A DNA stretch of 64,000 nt from Pinus tabuliformis (GCA_031772625.1 CM062815.1:121319977-121383976); one strand, 5' to 3'. Shown: positions 21,680 through 33,609, counted from the stretch's first letter. The notes: generated from the sequence alone by a model not told the origin. A program made the numbers and translations.

Positions 21680-22155
21680 CTCCCTCTCAAGAAGAAAGGC
21701 TTCCTCTCAAACCCGATCCTGTAACTCTAGAATGTTCTGCATGCAACACATCTGCCCGGTCCACTTTGCTCCAACAACACTTGGAACAAAACACTCCCAA
21801 CTGACCACTCTGTTGGGCTAGGAACATACTCTGATGCTGAAGCTCTACCTACTGCTGACAAGTGCTCCCTCTCTGACATCTGCGCTACTACAACATCCCC
21901 ATGCATCTTGCACCATTGCACACCTCTCTGTGCCACCTAGCACTGTGCAAAACACTTGTGCCTCTCGCATTGCTGCAGCCTGCATGCTATGCGTTGTCCT
22001 GGGATTCCCTGCACTGTCACTCTCTCTGCCACTCCATCCGCATCTGTCTCTACCCAATCAGTTAGTTCCTACTACTCCACATAGGGGCTCCCGTAGCAAG
22101 GTCTCATCCAAGAGGTTGGGTACCTCAAGGATCCTGCCCCTCCTCCTTGGGACAA
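21680..22155 (-). other. Unassigned interior segment of C1
   Basis: Between the polypurine tract and the Gag-protease frame, where RNase H should be, the sequence has no recognisable polymerase motif on either strand. Only the last 60 bases beside the tract resemble the end of the CC polyprotein. It may be captured host sequence or strongly scrambled pol. Confidence 0.4.
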
Positions 22156-23268
22156 TCAATCCACATCACCCCACCTCCTACCTAGAGGTATGGCTGCATG
22201 CAATCCCTCAGCCCACCTGGCTCGAAGTTTCCCCCTACTGGAGGTCTCTTCATGAGTAGATGTCTCTACTCGATCTCCTCTCAGCTTCCCTTGTTGTGGC
22301 TGCTCCACAACCTCCTGAAGCTGTTGCACCAATCGTGGTTCCTCCACAATCGTCTGAGACTTCTTCTGGCTCTGCATGTTGAGAGGTAATATATGCTCCC
22401 TCTCAACCACCAAGTCTCCATCAATTGTCTCGCTGCTCAAGGCTTTGCATCCATCTTGAACCTCAAGAGCATACGGGTTCTTGACCCATGAACCAATCTG
22501 CTTCACCTGTCTAGTGATGATGTGTCTAAGGAAAACCTTTCCCTTACTGAAGACTACATCATAGCCTCCGTCTTCCAGCATCGTGATCGACACCAAGTTT
22601 CTCTTCAGTCCTGGTACATACTTGACATCGGTCAAGGTAAGGTGAGCTCCATGCTCCCTCTGAAAAATAATCGTGCCTACACCTGAGACACTATACTTCT
22701 CATCATTACCCATCGCTATGAGTATCTGGAGATCTTTCTCCTCCAAAGTACTGAACAAACTTTTGTCACCGGTCATGTGGAAAGAAGCTCCACTGTCAAG
22801 AAACCAACCACTTCCCACCATGGATGAAACCATGCATGCGAAGAGTGTGAAATCCAACTCGAACTGTGAAGCAAGTGCCTCACCTTCAGATCCTTCCCCG
22901 AATCCCTTCTTGGATTTCTTCTTTGGGAAATTAGTAGCATAATGGCCCAACTCATGACAATGAAAGCATCTCACCTTCGACTTGTCAACCTTCTTCCCAT
23001 CATTGGAAGAACTGGATTCAGAAAGAGAAACCTTCCCCTTCCCCTTCTTCGCCTTACTCGCTAAGGCACAGTTCTCCTCATCATGCATAGATGAAGAACT
23101 GTCTCTGGTGTGCCATCTAATCTCCTCTTGCACAAGATCCAACCAAAGTCTCTCCCATCCTGGCAATTTCTCCCTTCCATTCACCGAGTCCTGGTAGCTA
23201 TGCCAACTCTTAGGAAGGCCAAGGAGTGCTAGACTCACCATATCCTCATCCTCGACAGTTACCCCCAT
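22156..23268 (-). pseudogene. C1 Gag-protease fused to the integrase-RT linker
   Basis: An uninterrupted 370-codon frame. It starts inside Gag (MVSLALLGLPKSWHSYQ), continues through a zinc knuckle CFHCHELGHYATNF whose last Cys is Phe, a basic KKKSKKG patch, and the protease site GWFLDSGASFHM with intact D-S-G. GAG-pre-integrase sequence stops at about CKALSS. It then jumps to Gln/Glu-rich sequence and VETSTHEETSS, which in CC lies between integrase and reverse transcriptase. A single deletion of integrase explains the fusion and keeps the frame. The front of Gag is absent: 23269-23633 is rearranged and has no open frame. Confidence 0.8.
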
Positions 23269-23633
23269 ACTTCCCAGCTCATCCCGGCATTGGGTGAACT
23301 TTGTGAGATACTAGGGCATACTGTCTCCATTCTCACACCTAATGTTTCTGAGTTTATCCTTGAGCGCCATTCCACCAGCTCAAAACTCAACCGCTTCTGA
23401 TCTAGAATTCGTGAGAACAAAGTATTTCTCGTACAGAGATTGACTGTATGGGATTTTACACGGATATCTCACCTTCCAAAGGAAGGATGAATCCAGAGGC
23501 TACCTGGCCTGATTATAGACTCTGCCTGAAGAAATAAAATGAAAACACTTTCTGAAAATAATAGATATGACGATCAATCCCGCTTTGATATCCTGTAGAA
23601 CTTTTCTACAAATCAACCAGCTCCTCGATAGCA

Positions 23634-24855
23634 TGTAGAAATTTTGAATAATATGACACATATTCACAGATATTATCCCGATTATACACTATTGCGGAAT
23701 ACATGCATAATACATAACCTCCTCTACGTTGATCATCAATTTACAGAAGCAGAAACAATAACATGCGCACATAGAAGCATCAATCACACATATCAACACA
23801 GTATTTTCCCAGGGAAAGCATCTCGCTAAAAACCCCCAACTATCTGTATATTATATTGATTGAGAACATGTAACAATACATAGTACAATACTTCTCACAA
23901 GTACTCAGTACTATCTCTACCTATTACACACAATACAGCTCAGATTTGATCTCCAAATCTCCCCCGCTTCTTGCCTGCCTCCACTGCGCAATCCTGCAAG
24001 AGAATACCTGCAATCCCTGCTGAGAATGAATGAGAATGAATTCTCCAAACTTGTATTTCCCTTTATTGCACAATCCCAAGTGAAAATCACATGAGCATAG
24101 GCTATTTCACTGGGCATATACTCAATTCACTTGCATGTGCAAATCTCATGCACAACTATAGTCACAACTGAACCCTTTCACTTACCTCTAACACTTGTCT
24201 CCACTGAACTGTCCATGCACTGAGTTAACTGATGTATTATTCAGTTGCTTTATGAGTTAATAATTAGTGAATTAATTAATAACTAATTCACACAACTCAT
24301 CACTTAGTCTATTGGCCAGTTAGACTAAATACAACTAGTTCAACTAAGTCAAACTGAACACAACTCCATTAACTGCTCATCTAACTCCACAGAACTCAAC
24401 CACTTGAGTTCTAACTGAAGTCCTTCATGCAATAGCTCAATCAACCCATAGGTAACCATGTGATTCCTTCAGGTAGTTTCATGTGCCACATCTGTAGCTC
24501 CAACTGAAGTGCTCCAAGAGAATAAGATAATGTTTAGAGTCCAAATATTACTAAGGGCTAATAATATTTGACTGTTTCTATTTTTACCTGGCAATCTAAA
24601 AATAGACTCTGATCACACCGTTGTGAACCAAAAATAGAAGTCCATCTATTTTTCCCAACACGACCAATCATCCATAAACAGCATCCTGCAACTCATAGAC
24701 CATGATCCATATGTCTAAAAATAGACATAGTCTAAAAATATACTTTGCACCAAAAATAGCCTGCAGGCCCACTTAGTGAAGGCGACTTCTTTCCACTAAA
24801 CTCCATCATCTTGTTGCATTCTCAATAAGCATTTCTTGTTGCACGCTTTTCAACA
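23634..24855 (-). repeat. C1 5' LTR
   Basis: Same family and ends as the other copy. Just inside it (to the left on the plus strand) is CTCCTCGATAGCA, a degraded form of the GCTCTGATACCA primer site seen intact in CC. Confidence 0.92.
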
Positions 24856-25284
24856 GGGAAATCTCTGTGTATATGTGTTTTATGTGTTATGCTCTCGCAT
24901 TGTTTACTTTCTGTGTTTTAGAATTCGTATGCAAGTAATTTCTGTACAGGGTTAAAACTACAAATGCATGCATGTTTGACTTATGAAATGATAGAGTAAG
25001 CTTCCATTTTCAAGCAACCCTAATAGCTAGGTGATCAAGTACAAGATTAGCATAGTTTCCTTTCTACAAGTGATTTGTGTCATTTCATAGCATTTACAAG
25101 TTGGCAACTTTCATTTCCTGGTTTTACAAGCATTTACCTTCTCTGCACTAGAAATAGCTTTACATTCCACTGTCAGTAGTCAGACTCCCTTTAGTTCAAT
25201 AGAGGAATGGTCTAGAACCCTAATGGTCAAGTGCCCCAGTTGAGAAGTGACATGAGTAGAATGATGCATCTGTTGTGTATATAG
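24856..25284. other. Host DNA between C1 and C2
   Basis: Continues the LTR-like host interrupted by C1. No open reading frame or repeat recognised. Confidence 0.4.
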
Positions 25285-26221
25285 TGTTGAAAATAGCAAC
25301 AAGAAATGATAAAAATAGAATCCAGAAATTCCAATTTAATTTGTCCTTGAATTAAATTGTGAATTAAAATCGAATTTAGTCTTAACAGCTACTTGGAAAT
25401 AATTAATTAAGTTATTTTGACTTAATTAGTTGGAGAAATTCAAGTTAGAAGTCTTTCTGAAGTCATGCAAGAGTTATCCTTAAATTAAGGAGATAAGCCT
25501 TAAATTAAGGAGATAAGATTGAGTTATATTTGAGTTGTAATTAGTTAACTTAGTTTACTGAGTTAAGTCCAGTTAAATTAGTTCCAAACTGTTTGAGGAA
25601 CTAATTGTGAGTTAACAGTCAGTTGATGCATGCATGCACTCAACTAGTGTACTCCAGTTAACTGAAGATCCCCTCTTCAGGAACTCATGCATGTCTATTC
25701 TGAGAAAGACCCAGTTGAGATTAAAGACAAGGACAGTGTACTATCAGTTGCATGTGTTTTCCTATAAAGAAAACTCATGCATGTAGAATTAATTCCTTGG
25801 AGGATTGCGCAGTTCTGACAGTGTGTTAGAGCAGTGTTCCACTTGGTGAGGTGAGAATCATCCACTAGGAACAATGCAAGGAAATAGGAGCTTAGAGGGC
25901 ATAGAGGAAGGCTTGAGAGAAGCCAAGATTGCCTGTAAGCATCTATGAGGATTGCACTGAGAGTTGGCTAGCTGTGAGAGCTAAGGCTTTGTATAATCTC
26001 TATGTATTTCCACCTTGTATGATAATACAGATAGTAGGGTTTTTAGCTGAGGCTTTCCCCAAAGTATTTTCATGTGTCTTGGATGATTGATTCTTCTTCT
26101 TCTGGTTATATTGTTCAGATCGATCTTTAAGCTTCCGCAAATTGATAGTAGAAGTAGGTTATAGTATTTTTCTTTGATCTATATTGCATTATTGAGTTAA
26201 CCTACAGTCAAATTTTCTACA
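25285..26221 (+). repeat. C2 5' LTR
   Basis: Begins TGTTGAAAATAGCAAC and ends AATTTTCTACA, the reverse complement of the C1/CC LTR ends. The primer-like word TGGTCTTAGAGC (26222-26233) follows at once. A second, perfect TGGTATCAGAGC comes at 26266-26277 after a partial repeat of the LTR end. Confidence 0.85.
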
Positions 26222-26265
26222 TGGTCTTAGAGCAAGATTTGTAGAGAATTTGCAGAATTTATACA

Positions 26266-26277
26266 TGGTATCAGAGC
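26266..26277 (+). other. Primer-binding site, initiator tRNA-Met type
   Basis: TGGTATCAGAGC is the standard 12-base plant tRNA-iMet complement. It is preceded by TTTATACA, which could be an alternative LTR end. Confidence 0.8.
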
Positions 26278-26325
26278 CAAGTTTATCGGAGCTGTGAACA
26301 TTATACTGAGAAGAGAATTTGAAGT

Positions 26326-27512
26326 TTGAAGTTCGGGGTTGCAGGTGCAAATAGAATTCTTATCATACTTCAAGGTTGTCCAATGGTGTTTTATGGTTTG
26401 AGACTCGAGTATGCCTTGGAAGGTAGCTCAAATTACATAGCATTGAAAGATCGCATGGAGGGTGTATTAGAAGACAATGGCTTGAAGGATTTCATTGATC
26501 AAGAAATCCCAAAGCTAGCTTCAACTAATGCACAAGAGTCGGCTGAGTGGAAGAAGTGTGTGGCGAAGGCTAGATGGATCATCCTTGAGGGAGTTCGAGA
26601 CCATATTGTCTCGAGTCTTCATGGGAAGGATACTCCATTTAAATGTGGAAGACATTGAAGGACCTCTACCAGAAAAGTAGCGACCAAAGGAGATTGGCAC
26701 TCAAGGATAAGCTTCGAAGAATCAAGATCGAGAAGGGAGATACTATTTCCACATATCTAAACAAGCTCACCACCTGCAGAGATGAGCTTAGCAGTGTGGG
26801 AATAACTACTGCCAATGATGATATGGTGAGCCTCGCTCTCCTTGGCCTTCCAAAGAGTTGGAATAGCTACTAGGAATCTGTGAAGGGAAGGGAGAAACTA
26901 TCAGATTGGGAATGACTATGGTCGGATCTCATGCAGGAGGAGATTAGGAGGAGCACACAAGATGGTTCTTCATCCAAGGATGATGATGAAGAAAATTTGG
27001 CCTTAGCAGTAAGGCAAGGAAAGGGAAGGGGAAGGCTTCCCATTCCAAATTAATTCTTCTCATGGAGGGAAGAAGGGTGACATGTTCTAAAGTGAGATGC
27101 TTTAATTGTCATGAGATGGGAAATTATGCAACTAATTGCCCATCGAAGAAGTCCAAGAAGGGATCCTCGAAGGATCAGAAGGTGAGGCATTAGCCTCTCA
27201 GTTCGAAATGGACTTTACCCTCATCGCATGCATGGTGTCATAAAAGTTTATTCAGTGCCTTGGAGGAGAAAGACCTCAAGATGCGCATTGAGATGGGTGA
27301 CAACCGGAAGGTATAGTGTTTCAGGAGTGGGCACGGTTGCTTTTCAAAGGGAGCAGGACCTCTATCACCTTAACAGATGTGAAATATGTGCTGTGGACTG
27401 AAGAAGAACTTGGTAATCAGTCGCGATGTTGGAGAAAAAGGCTATGATGTTGTCTTCAATAAAGGAAAGGTGTTCCTTAGACACATCACCACGAGACAGG
27501 TGACACAGATTG
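26326..27512 (+). pseudogene. C2 Gag and start of protease, broken
   Basis: Gag starts at ATG 26383 (MVFYGLRLEYALEG) and runs to 26658; it continues in another phase at 26643-26873 (MWKTLKDLYQKSSDQRRLALKDKL, later LLGLPKSWNSY), then a TAG. Beyond this, still readable in shifting phases, come a zinc knuckle CFNCHEMGNYATNC (C-x2-C-x4-H-x4-C), a KSKKGSS patch and GEALASQFEMDFTLIACMVS. The protease site itself is deleted between 'catggtgtca' and 'taaaagttta' (about 27240), because the WYLDSGASFHM segment of relatives is absent. The remaining text ends FLRHITTRQV at the gap. Confidence 0.8.
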
Positions 27513-27612
27513 NNNNNNNNNNNNNNNNNNNNNNNNNNNNNNNNNNNNNNNNNNNNNNNNNNNNNNNNNNNNNNNNNNNNNNNNNNNNNNNNNNNNNNNN
27601 NNNNNNNNNNNN
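27513..27612. other. Assembly gap (100 N)
   Basis: Exactly 100 N, the usual placeholder for a gap of unknown size. It separates plus-strand copia (C2) from unrelated DNA and minus-strand copia (C3), so several kilobases may be missing. Confidence 0.98.
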
Positions 27613-27984
27613 TCAATCACTGAGCATGTGATTATTGAAATTATTGTTGCTGAGACTTTATTTGACCTCCTCATGTGCCTGCTGACCATTATTGAGTGTT
27701 GACAAGACCTTATTGACGAAACCCTAGACCTAATGAGACCTAAAACCCTAAAAATGACTTTTGCATATTTAAAGACAAAAAATGACTGCAGATGATCTAG
27801 ATGTATGAAAATGGGCCAGCAGGTAAAGAACATGAGGGAAAATTTATAAAATGCCACTACCATCAAATGATCCATGACCCTAATGGAATGCAGCTGATCG
27901 GATGAGACACCTAACATGCAATGAAATAAGAGAATTTGATCACTGATGGAGGGATGAAGATACCAACACTAACACATGGAAAAG
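27613..27984. other. Unassigned DNA right of the gap
   Basis: No coding sequence or match to other parts of the window recognised. 'aaccctaga' and 'aaaaccctaaa' words occur but do not form an array. Confidence 0.4.
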
Positions 27985-29216
27985 TCTACCTTTAGCTTGT
28001 AGATATTTTTCACTCTAACTCCAATTTGTTTCACTTGCCCGGTAGCCACATGCTTCAGAAAGGATTTACCCTTACTGAATACAACATCATAGCCTCTATC
28101 CTCCAATACAGCTACAAAAATCAAATTCTTCTTTAGCCTCGACACATACATAACATTTTTCAGATGAATATGGGAGCCCGACTCCCTCTTAAAGGTGATA
28201 GTACCAATTCCTTGAGTATTGTACCTCTCGTCATCTCAATGTTCTATTTGTATCTGGAGATCCTTCTCCTCTAGGCTACTAAAGAATTCTTTGTTTCCTA
28301 TCATATGGTATAAGGCACCAGAATCTAGGTACCAATCACTCCCTCTTATTGTGATTGTCATGCAAGAAAAAGGGTGACATCTAAATCGAATTAAGATCCC
28401 AGGGAATCTCCTCTTACTCCTATTGCAGGAACCTACTAGATTTCTAGTATGGACACTTGGTTGCATAGTGTCCATATTCATGGCAGTGAAAACATTTTAT
28501 TTTTCTTAGGTTCTTCTTCTTGCCATTTTTCTGGCTAACTTTGGCTCTTCTGGGCCTTCTTTCCCTTGGCATTCTTTCCTTTTCCAAGTAGAGAAAATTC
28601 ATCTTCCTCTTCAGCTTTAAATGTTACTCCATCTTTGGTGTTCCTTCAAATTTCTTCCTACACCAAATCAGACCAAAGTCTCTCCCAATTTGGAAATTTG
28701 TCCCTTCCATTTATAGAGTACTCGTAGTTGTGTCAGGATTTTGGAAGGCCTAGGAGAGCTAGGCTCACTAGCTCCAAAGATAATATATTTTCTCCAACTC
28801 CTCCAAGCTCATCTTAATAGTGAGTGAATCTGGAGAGTAATGTGGAATAGCTTCATTTTTCTGCATGTGGATGTTTTTGAGCTTGTCCCTCAATGCCAAT
28901 TTCCTAGAATCACTACCATTTTTAATAGCTTAGTGAGAGTCTTACACATAGCAAATGGAGTCTCCTTGCCATGTAAATTTGAAACTATCTAGTCTCTCAA
29001 CCTCCAAGATGATCCTTCTGGCTTTTTAGGTATCCTTCTTCCACTGGGCTAACTGATGTGCATCCAATACTGCAGGTTTTGGAATGTCATTTTTGGTGTA
29101 CTCAAGCACTCCATTATCATCGAGTACAACTTTCATCATGTCCTTCCAAGCTATGAAATTTTAGGTTCCCTCCAGGGCCTACTCCAATCTCAATCCATTG
29201 AAAGACATTTTCCTGC
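27985..29216 (-). pseudogene. C3 Gag-protease, many lesions
   Basis: Read from right to left: Gag start MSFNGLRLEWALEGT near 29210, WKK and RRIILE words, RKLALRDKLKNIH around 28900, then a decayed knuckle (28480). The protease site reads DWYLDSGALYHM (28345-28310) with the catalytic D-S-G kept. LKKNLIFVAVLEDRGYDVVFSKGKSFLKH and VRVKNIYKLKVD end the match. Frameshifts and stops occur throughout. Lineage is the same as CC and C1. Confidence 0.75.
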
Positions 29217-29312
29217 ACTAAAGAAAACTGCTTCATTGAATTCGCAAATTGAAGTATTTAAAGGAGAAGATCTATTGACTAGTTTCTAGTGTGATTATGA
29301 TCTCTCATAACA

Positions 29313-30165
29313 TGTAGAAATTAAAGAAATTTTCTGCTACTAATTAAATCTAACTTAAATCAAGAGATTACAAATCTCCTCTACTAATATTCGAAATGAA
29401 AATCATAGTTTAGAACAACATGCAACAATCAAACCACAAGGACTCAGAGATTTACAGGGGAACCCAACTATGAAAAACCCCTTTGTTACTTTGCATTAAT
29501 TCAGATGAAAAGAGAAATAGTTACAATGTCTTGCTTCAACACTAAAGCACACCCTTCACTGCAATCTTATTTTGCTGCTTCTTGACTTTCTCTGGCCAAC
29601 AATGAGCCAATTCAAGCCTTAGCTAACCTCTTATTTCCTTGTGCGATCCTGGAGGAATTAGCCACTAAAAAACAGGAGAAAATCCATATTTCCTTACGCA
29701 AAAGATTGAGGAATTGATCACCTGCTCGGTGCAAAAGCACTATACACTCAACAATATACAATTATAAATACCAATGTGCCTTTTCCATCCACTCAACTAG
29801 GAAATTCGAATTCCATGCATGACTGGGTCTATTTTTAGCTGATTGACTAGTTAACTGAGATATCAGTGAGTTAACAACAGTCATAACTACTCAACTGAAC
29901 TTCAATTGACTCAACTAATGACAGGAGCTTAGTTAATTGAGTTCAATTAACAATAACTCAACTGGATTGCAAGATCATAGTAGTCAACTCATGCACAACT
30001 CTACTTCTAGCCTACAAACTCGAATTTACTAATTTAACTAGTAAACAAGGCCATGTCACTCTAGCCAACTGCAATCCAAGTCATCCTGTTGATGTGGAAA
30101 TTAAATTTTCTCCATTTGACTAAGGCACTAGCCAAATGAAGCATTTTCTTGCTACAATTTCAACA
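29313..30165 (-). repeat. C3 5' LTR
   Basis: Ends TGTAGAAATTAAAG and ATTTCAACA match the family. Left of it 'tctctcataaca' is a worn primer site. The following bases CGACC (30166-30170) are the only available target flank. Confidence 0.8.
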
Positions 30166-32579
30166 CGACCAAGTTCCTCATCTTGTGGGAGCTCGATTGT
30201 ACTTGTACAGAAGAAGGATGGGACCTGGAGGCTTTGCATTAATTATCAGGAAATAAACAAAATCAGTGTCAAAAACAAGTATCCATTCCCACAGATTGAT
30301 GACCTTCTAAAATAGCTCAAGGGGGGAAAGTATTTCAGCAAGATTGATCTCAAGTATGGCTATCACCAAGTTCCAATAAAGCCCATATATGTATGGAAGA
30401 CCGCCTTCAAATCCAAGGAAGGCCTTTTTGAATGGTTAGTCATGTCCTTTGGGTTGACAAATTTCCAAGTTACTTTTATAAGGCCAATGGATGAGATCTT
30501 GCAACCCTTCACCAACTCGTTCATGGTTGTTTATCTGGATAACATATTCATCTTCAACAAGAGTTGGGAAGAGCACTTTCAACACATATGACATGTCCTT
30601 AAAACACTACAATAGCACAAATAGTCTGCCAACACGGAGAAATGCACCTTTGGCATGAGATAGGTCCAATATCTGGTTTACATCATATATGAGCAAGGCA
30701 TGAATGTGGATCTGGCTAAGATCCAAGTAATTTGGGATCGGCCAGCCTCGACCACTCTAACATAGCTTTGCAACTTTTTGCGAGTCACAATTTTTCATTG
30801 GAGGTTTGTGTTGGAATTCCCCCATATCACTTGAACCTTTAGTTAGATTACCAAATGCAGAGCGAAAGAAAAGTTTTCCTAGTCCGAGTCCAACAGAAGG
30901 TGTTTTTTGAGATGAAGCACTACCTCTTCTCAACACCTCTACTCACATTGCCATACTTGCAGCAGTTATTTGAAATTGAGACAATGCCTCTGACAATGCT
31001 ATTGGTGCAGTCCTCGCCCAACATGGGCATCTAGTTGCCTATCATAGTGAGACACTTTATGATACAATTTGGAAGCACCCAACCTATGATAAAGAGATGT
31101 ACTCTATTGTGCAAACTTATTGGTAATGGAAACATTACATTATGAGGAAGGAGACGGTCATCCAGACCAATCAGCGACCTCTTTAGTTTATACATAGATA
31201 AGGAGGTTACAGAATGATCATCATCAGAAGTGATCTACATATCTGCAACAATTCCACTTGAACATTAAATACAAAAAGGGAAGCACCAATCATGTTACAC
31301 ATTGCCTTAGTCGCCCTCCAATTGTAGCACTAACTATTGTTCTCAACTCTTGTGGCCATGAGACCTATGGATGGTTGCAACTGTACAAAAATGATCCAAA
31401 TTTTGCCACCACATACCAGATGCTAGTGGATGGCGAGCAAGTTCCTAATATCCACCTCTAGGATGCATTATTATGCTACCTGGACCACCCTTATACTAAG
31501 CATGGTAAGGCTGTGAATTTGTGGTCGTGGAAAATTTTCGAAGATGGCTATATTGGTGGCCTACAAGAAGAGTATCACAGTAGAGGACACTATCAAACTC
31601 TTTTTTGAACAAGTGTTGGTACATTTTTGGTTCACACAAACAATTATATCAAATCAGGATACTAGGTTCCAGAGCACATTTTGGTCATGCCTCTGCACAC
31701 TATTGGACACTAAGCTCACCAAGTTGACTGCATTCCATCCCCAGACTTATGGTTAGATAAAGGTCATCAACAAGATGATAGTGCACATACTTCACATGTA
31801 CAACTTCAAGAATCCATGAACATGGTATGAGAGCCATCCCTATGTATAGCACAGTTATAACAGAGCTCTCCATAGCTCGATTGGTCACAATATCTTTCAA
31901 GTGGGTCTGGGATTTCAATCATTGTGTTTGATTAATGTCATCATGCCTCATGTGACTACACAGACATAATCCACACATTTAGAGTTTGAGGCTTATAAAT
32001 CAACCAAATTTATTGAACACATCCATAATATTTTCCAGTAGGTTCATGACATCTTGGAGAAATCTAATGGCAAGTACAAGCAGTGACATGATCAACATCG
32101 GGTGCCACAAAAGTTTTAGGTGCGTGACAAAGTTTGGTTGCATTTGTAGAAAGAATGCCTTACCAGATACCATCAGAAGCTCAAACCACTCGGATATTGG
32201 ACTTACATAGTCACCAAGGTTGTGGGAGACAATTCTTTTGAGCTTAGCATTTCCCCATTCCTTGGCCTGCACCCAGTGTTCAACGTAGACAACCTTTGGC
32301 CATACTTTCCACCATTATTGGACACATCAAACATTGAAGAATAATGCACACCAACAGACCTAAACCTAGACTGCATGTAACAGGCCACAATTCATATAAT
32401 CATGGGACACATATCAAGAACACTCTCCAAAAGAAGATCTAACTCTATCGGGTTGTCAAAGTTGGCCAACTCCTGCACCAAGGCAAGTGGCTCACTAGGG
32501 ACCAAGTTCAACAGAAGTTTCCCCATCTCATGGAGGCACTCAATGTAATGGGGACCATTGCTTCCTAAGGGGTGAGGAT
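30166..32579 (+). pseudogene. GA body 0: gypsy RT, RNase H and integrase remains
   Basis: The front half is cut off by C3. Reverse transcriptase is readable (KYFSKIDLKYGYHQV near 30330, LVMSFGLTN, then VVYLDNIFIFNKSW at 30526-30567). The active-site box has Asn for the second Asp. Several TAG stops fall where the body-2 paralogue has CAG (30613, 30661). RNase H is frameshifted. The connection and start of integrase read NIKYKKGSTNHVTH, then HETYGWLQLYKNDP. About 280 bases holding the integrase zinc finger, present in bodies 1 and 2, are missing near 31480. Integrase core has HPQTYG, TAG at 31754 and Lys at 31760-31762 where the catalytic Glu belongs. The tail ends at the polypurine run before LTR1. 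Confidence 0.85.
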
Positions 32580-33149
32580 TGGTCCAGGTGGATATTGGTG
32601 GCCACCCACCTATTCCACTTGGACACCCACCATTATTTCTTTCAGTTTGCTTAATTGTAGCACAATATACTATTTTTGGCAGTTTTTAAGGTCTTGAACT
32701 TCCAGAGTCGTTTTGAGGCCCCAAACGACGAGTTGAAAGTTGTATTCCATGGATAGATATTTCTAATGAGGTATTGTACACGTCAAATGGAGATCATATT
32801 CCAAATTTACGACCTCGGGAATTTCATGTACCAATTTACCTTGACGGGGCCCGTAGGGTTTTCGTGCTTCATCTCCTAAGGTTAGGTTTTTGGATGTTTA
32901 AAGTTTTCCATTGTTTCTCAATAATAAATAGGCCTTTAAGCCTCATTGTAACACAGTTCAGAAGGAATGTAGCCTCCACATCTCTTCTCAAAGATAGGGT
33001 ACCATCGCCTGAGCTAGTTTATTTCCATTTTGCATGTAAATAATTTTCAATACTTTTTTATTAATAAATTAAAAAAAAAAGAATTCTCAATATCTTTATG
33101 TTTCTCTTCAAATCTATATTTCAATTTGTTCCTTCATAAATATTTATCA
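32580..33149 (+). repeat. GA LTR1
   Basis: Preceded by the purine run AAGGGGTGAGGAT. Shares 'ccaggtggatattggtggcc' and the TTTATCA-type end with LTR2 and LTR3. It lacks about 50 bases present in them (after 'gaggccccaaacgac'). A worn tRNA-Met primer site (AGTATTAGAGTGG) follows, then gag of the next body, so this single LTR serves two bodies. Confidence 0.88.
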
Positions 33150-33609
33150 ACAGTATTAGAGTGGTCTACTCTTTCTCTATTTTTTTGTGCATGTCCCCAA
33201 TGAGGTCGATGTATAAGGCGTCAAGGCTCAAACTAGGTCAACCTTTGAAAGACCGTCTCGCTGACCCTGATGGACTACCATGGAAAAAGAAAATAAAGAT
33301 GATGGAGTAAGAGATCCTTTCAACATATTGCTCAAAGAAGACCTCGAGTGACAAATGAATGCAATGATAGACAATTTGCCCAAATCCTTTGGAGGTGCCC
33401 AATGCTAACACATCTTCATCCAGCAGTCACTTCTGAGGCACCTCACCCTTCAAGGTATAAGTAAACTTTGATATCCCTATATTCAAAGGTAAAATAGATG
33501 TAGATGTTGTAGATAAATGGTTGAATCAGTTGGAAGGTTAATTTTCGGTCCATAGTTTCTCCAATAAGGAGAAGATTAGTTTTGCATTGCTTAAGGTTCC
33601 TCCCCATGT
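33150..33609 (+). pseudogene. GA body 1: N-terminal Gag, interrupted by element GB
   Basis: Reads LKLGQPLKDRLADPDGLPW, then FDIPIFKGKIDVDVVDKWLNQLEG and FALLKVPPHV, matching body 2 at 50550-50940. Several stops. The frame breaks at CATGT (33605-33609), the target site of GB, and resumes at 45557. Gag of this type forms the particle shell. Confidence 0.85.

Larger units (their letters stand above)
20475..24855 (-). mobile_element. Element C1: Ty1/copia derivative with deleted pol, complete ends
   Basis: Two long direct repeats (20475-21679 and 23634-24855) bracket a short interior, and GGGAA flanks both sides (20470-20474 and 24856-24860), a clean 5-base target duplication. The polypurine tract and Gag-protease frame show it reads on the minus strand. 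Integrase, reverse transcriptase and RNase H are missing, so C1 moved, if at all after the deletion, with proteins from a relative such as CC. Confidence 0.92.
25285..27512 (+). mobile_element. Element C2: Ty1/copia, 5' part, cut by the assembly gap
   Basis: 5' LTR, primer site, gag and part of protease read on the plus strand and end at the N run. It belongs to the same family as C1, C3 and CC. The left flanking five bases are TATAG; the partner lies beyond the gap, so the duplication cannot be checked. Confidence 0.85.
27985..30165 (-). mobile_element. Element C3: Ty1/copia 5' end inserted in gypsy GA
   Basis: A minus-strand 5' LTR (29313-30165), gag and protease of family C. At 30166 the sequence switches abruptly to plus-strand GA reverse transcriptase, so C3 entered that gene. 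The copia text stops at about 27985 in GAG-pre-integrase; the rest and its 3' LTR are lost or behind the gap. Confidence 0.8.

Noticed and set aside
21834-22259. Plus-strand 141-codon frame
   Set aside because: Overlaps the minus-strand C1 interior and linker, with no domain and an odd Pro/Ser/Leu mix; taken as antisense shadow.
33061-33082. A-run as a target-primed retroposon end
   Set aside because: It is inside GA LTR1 and aligns with LTR2 and LTR3.
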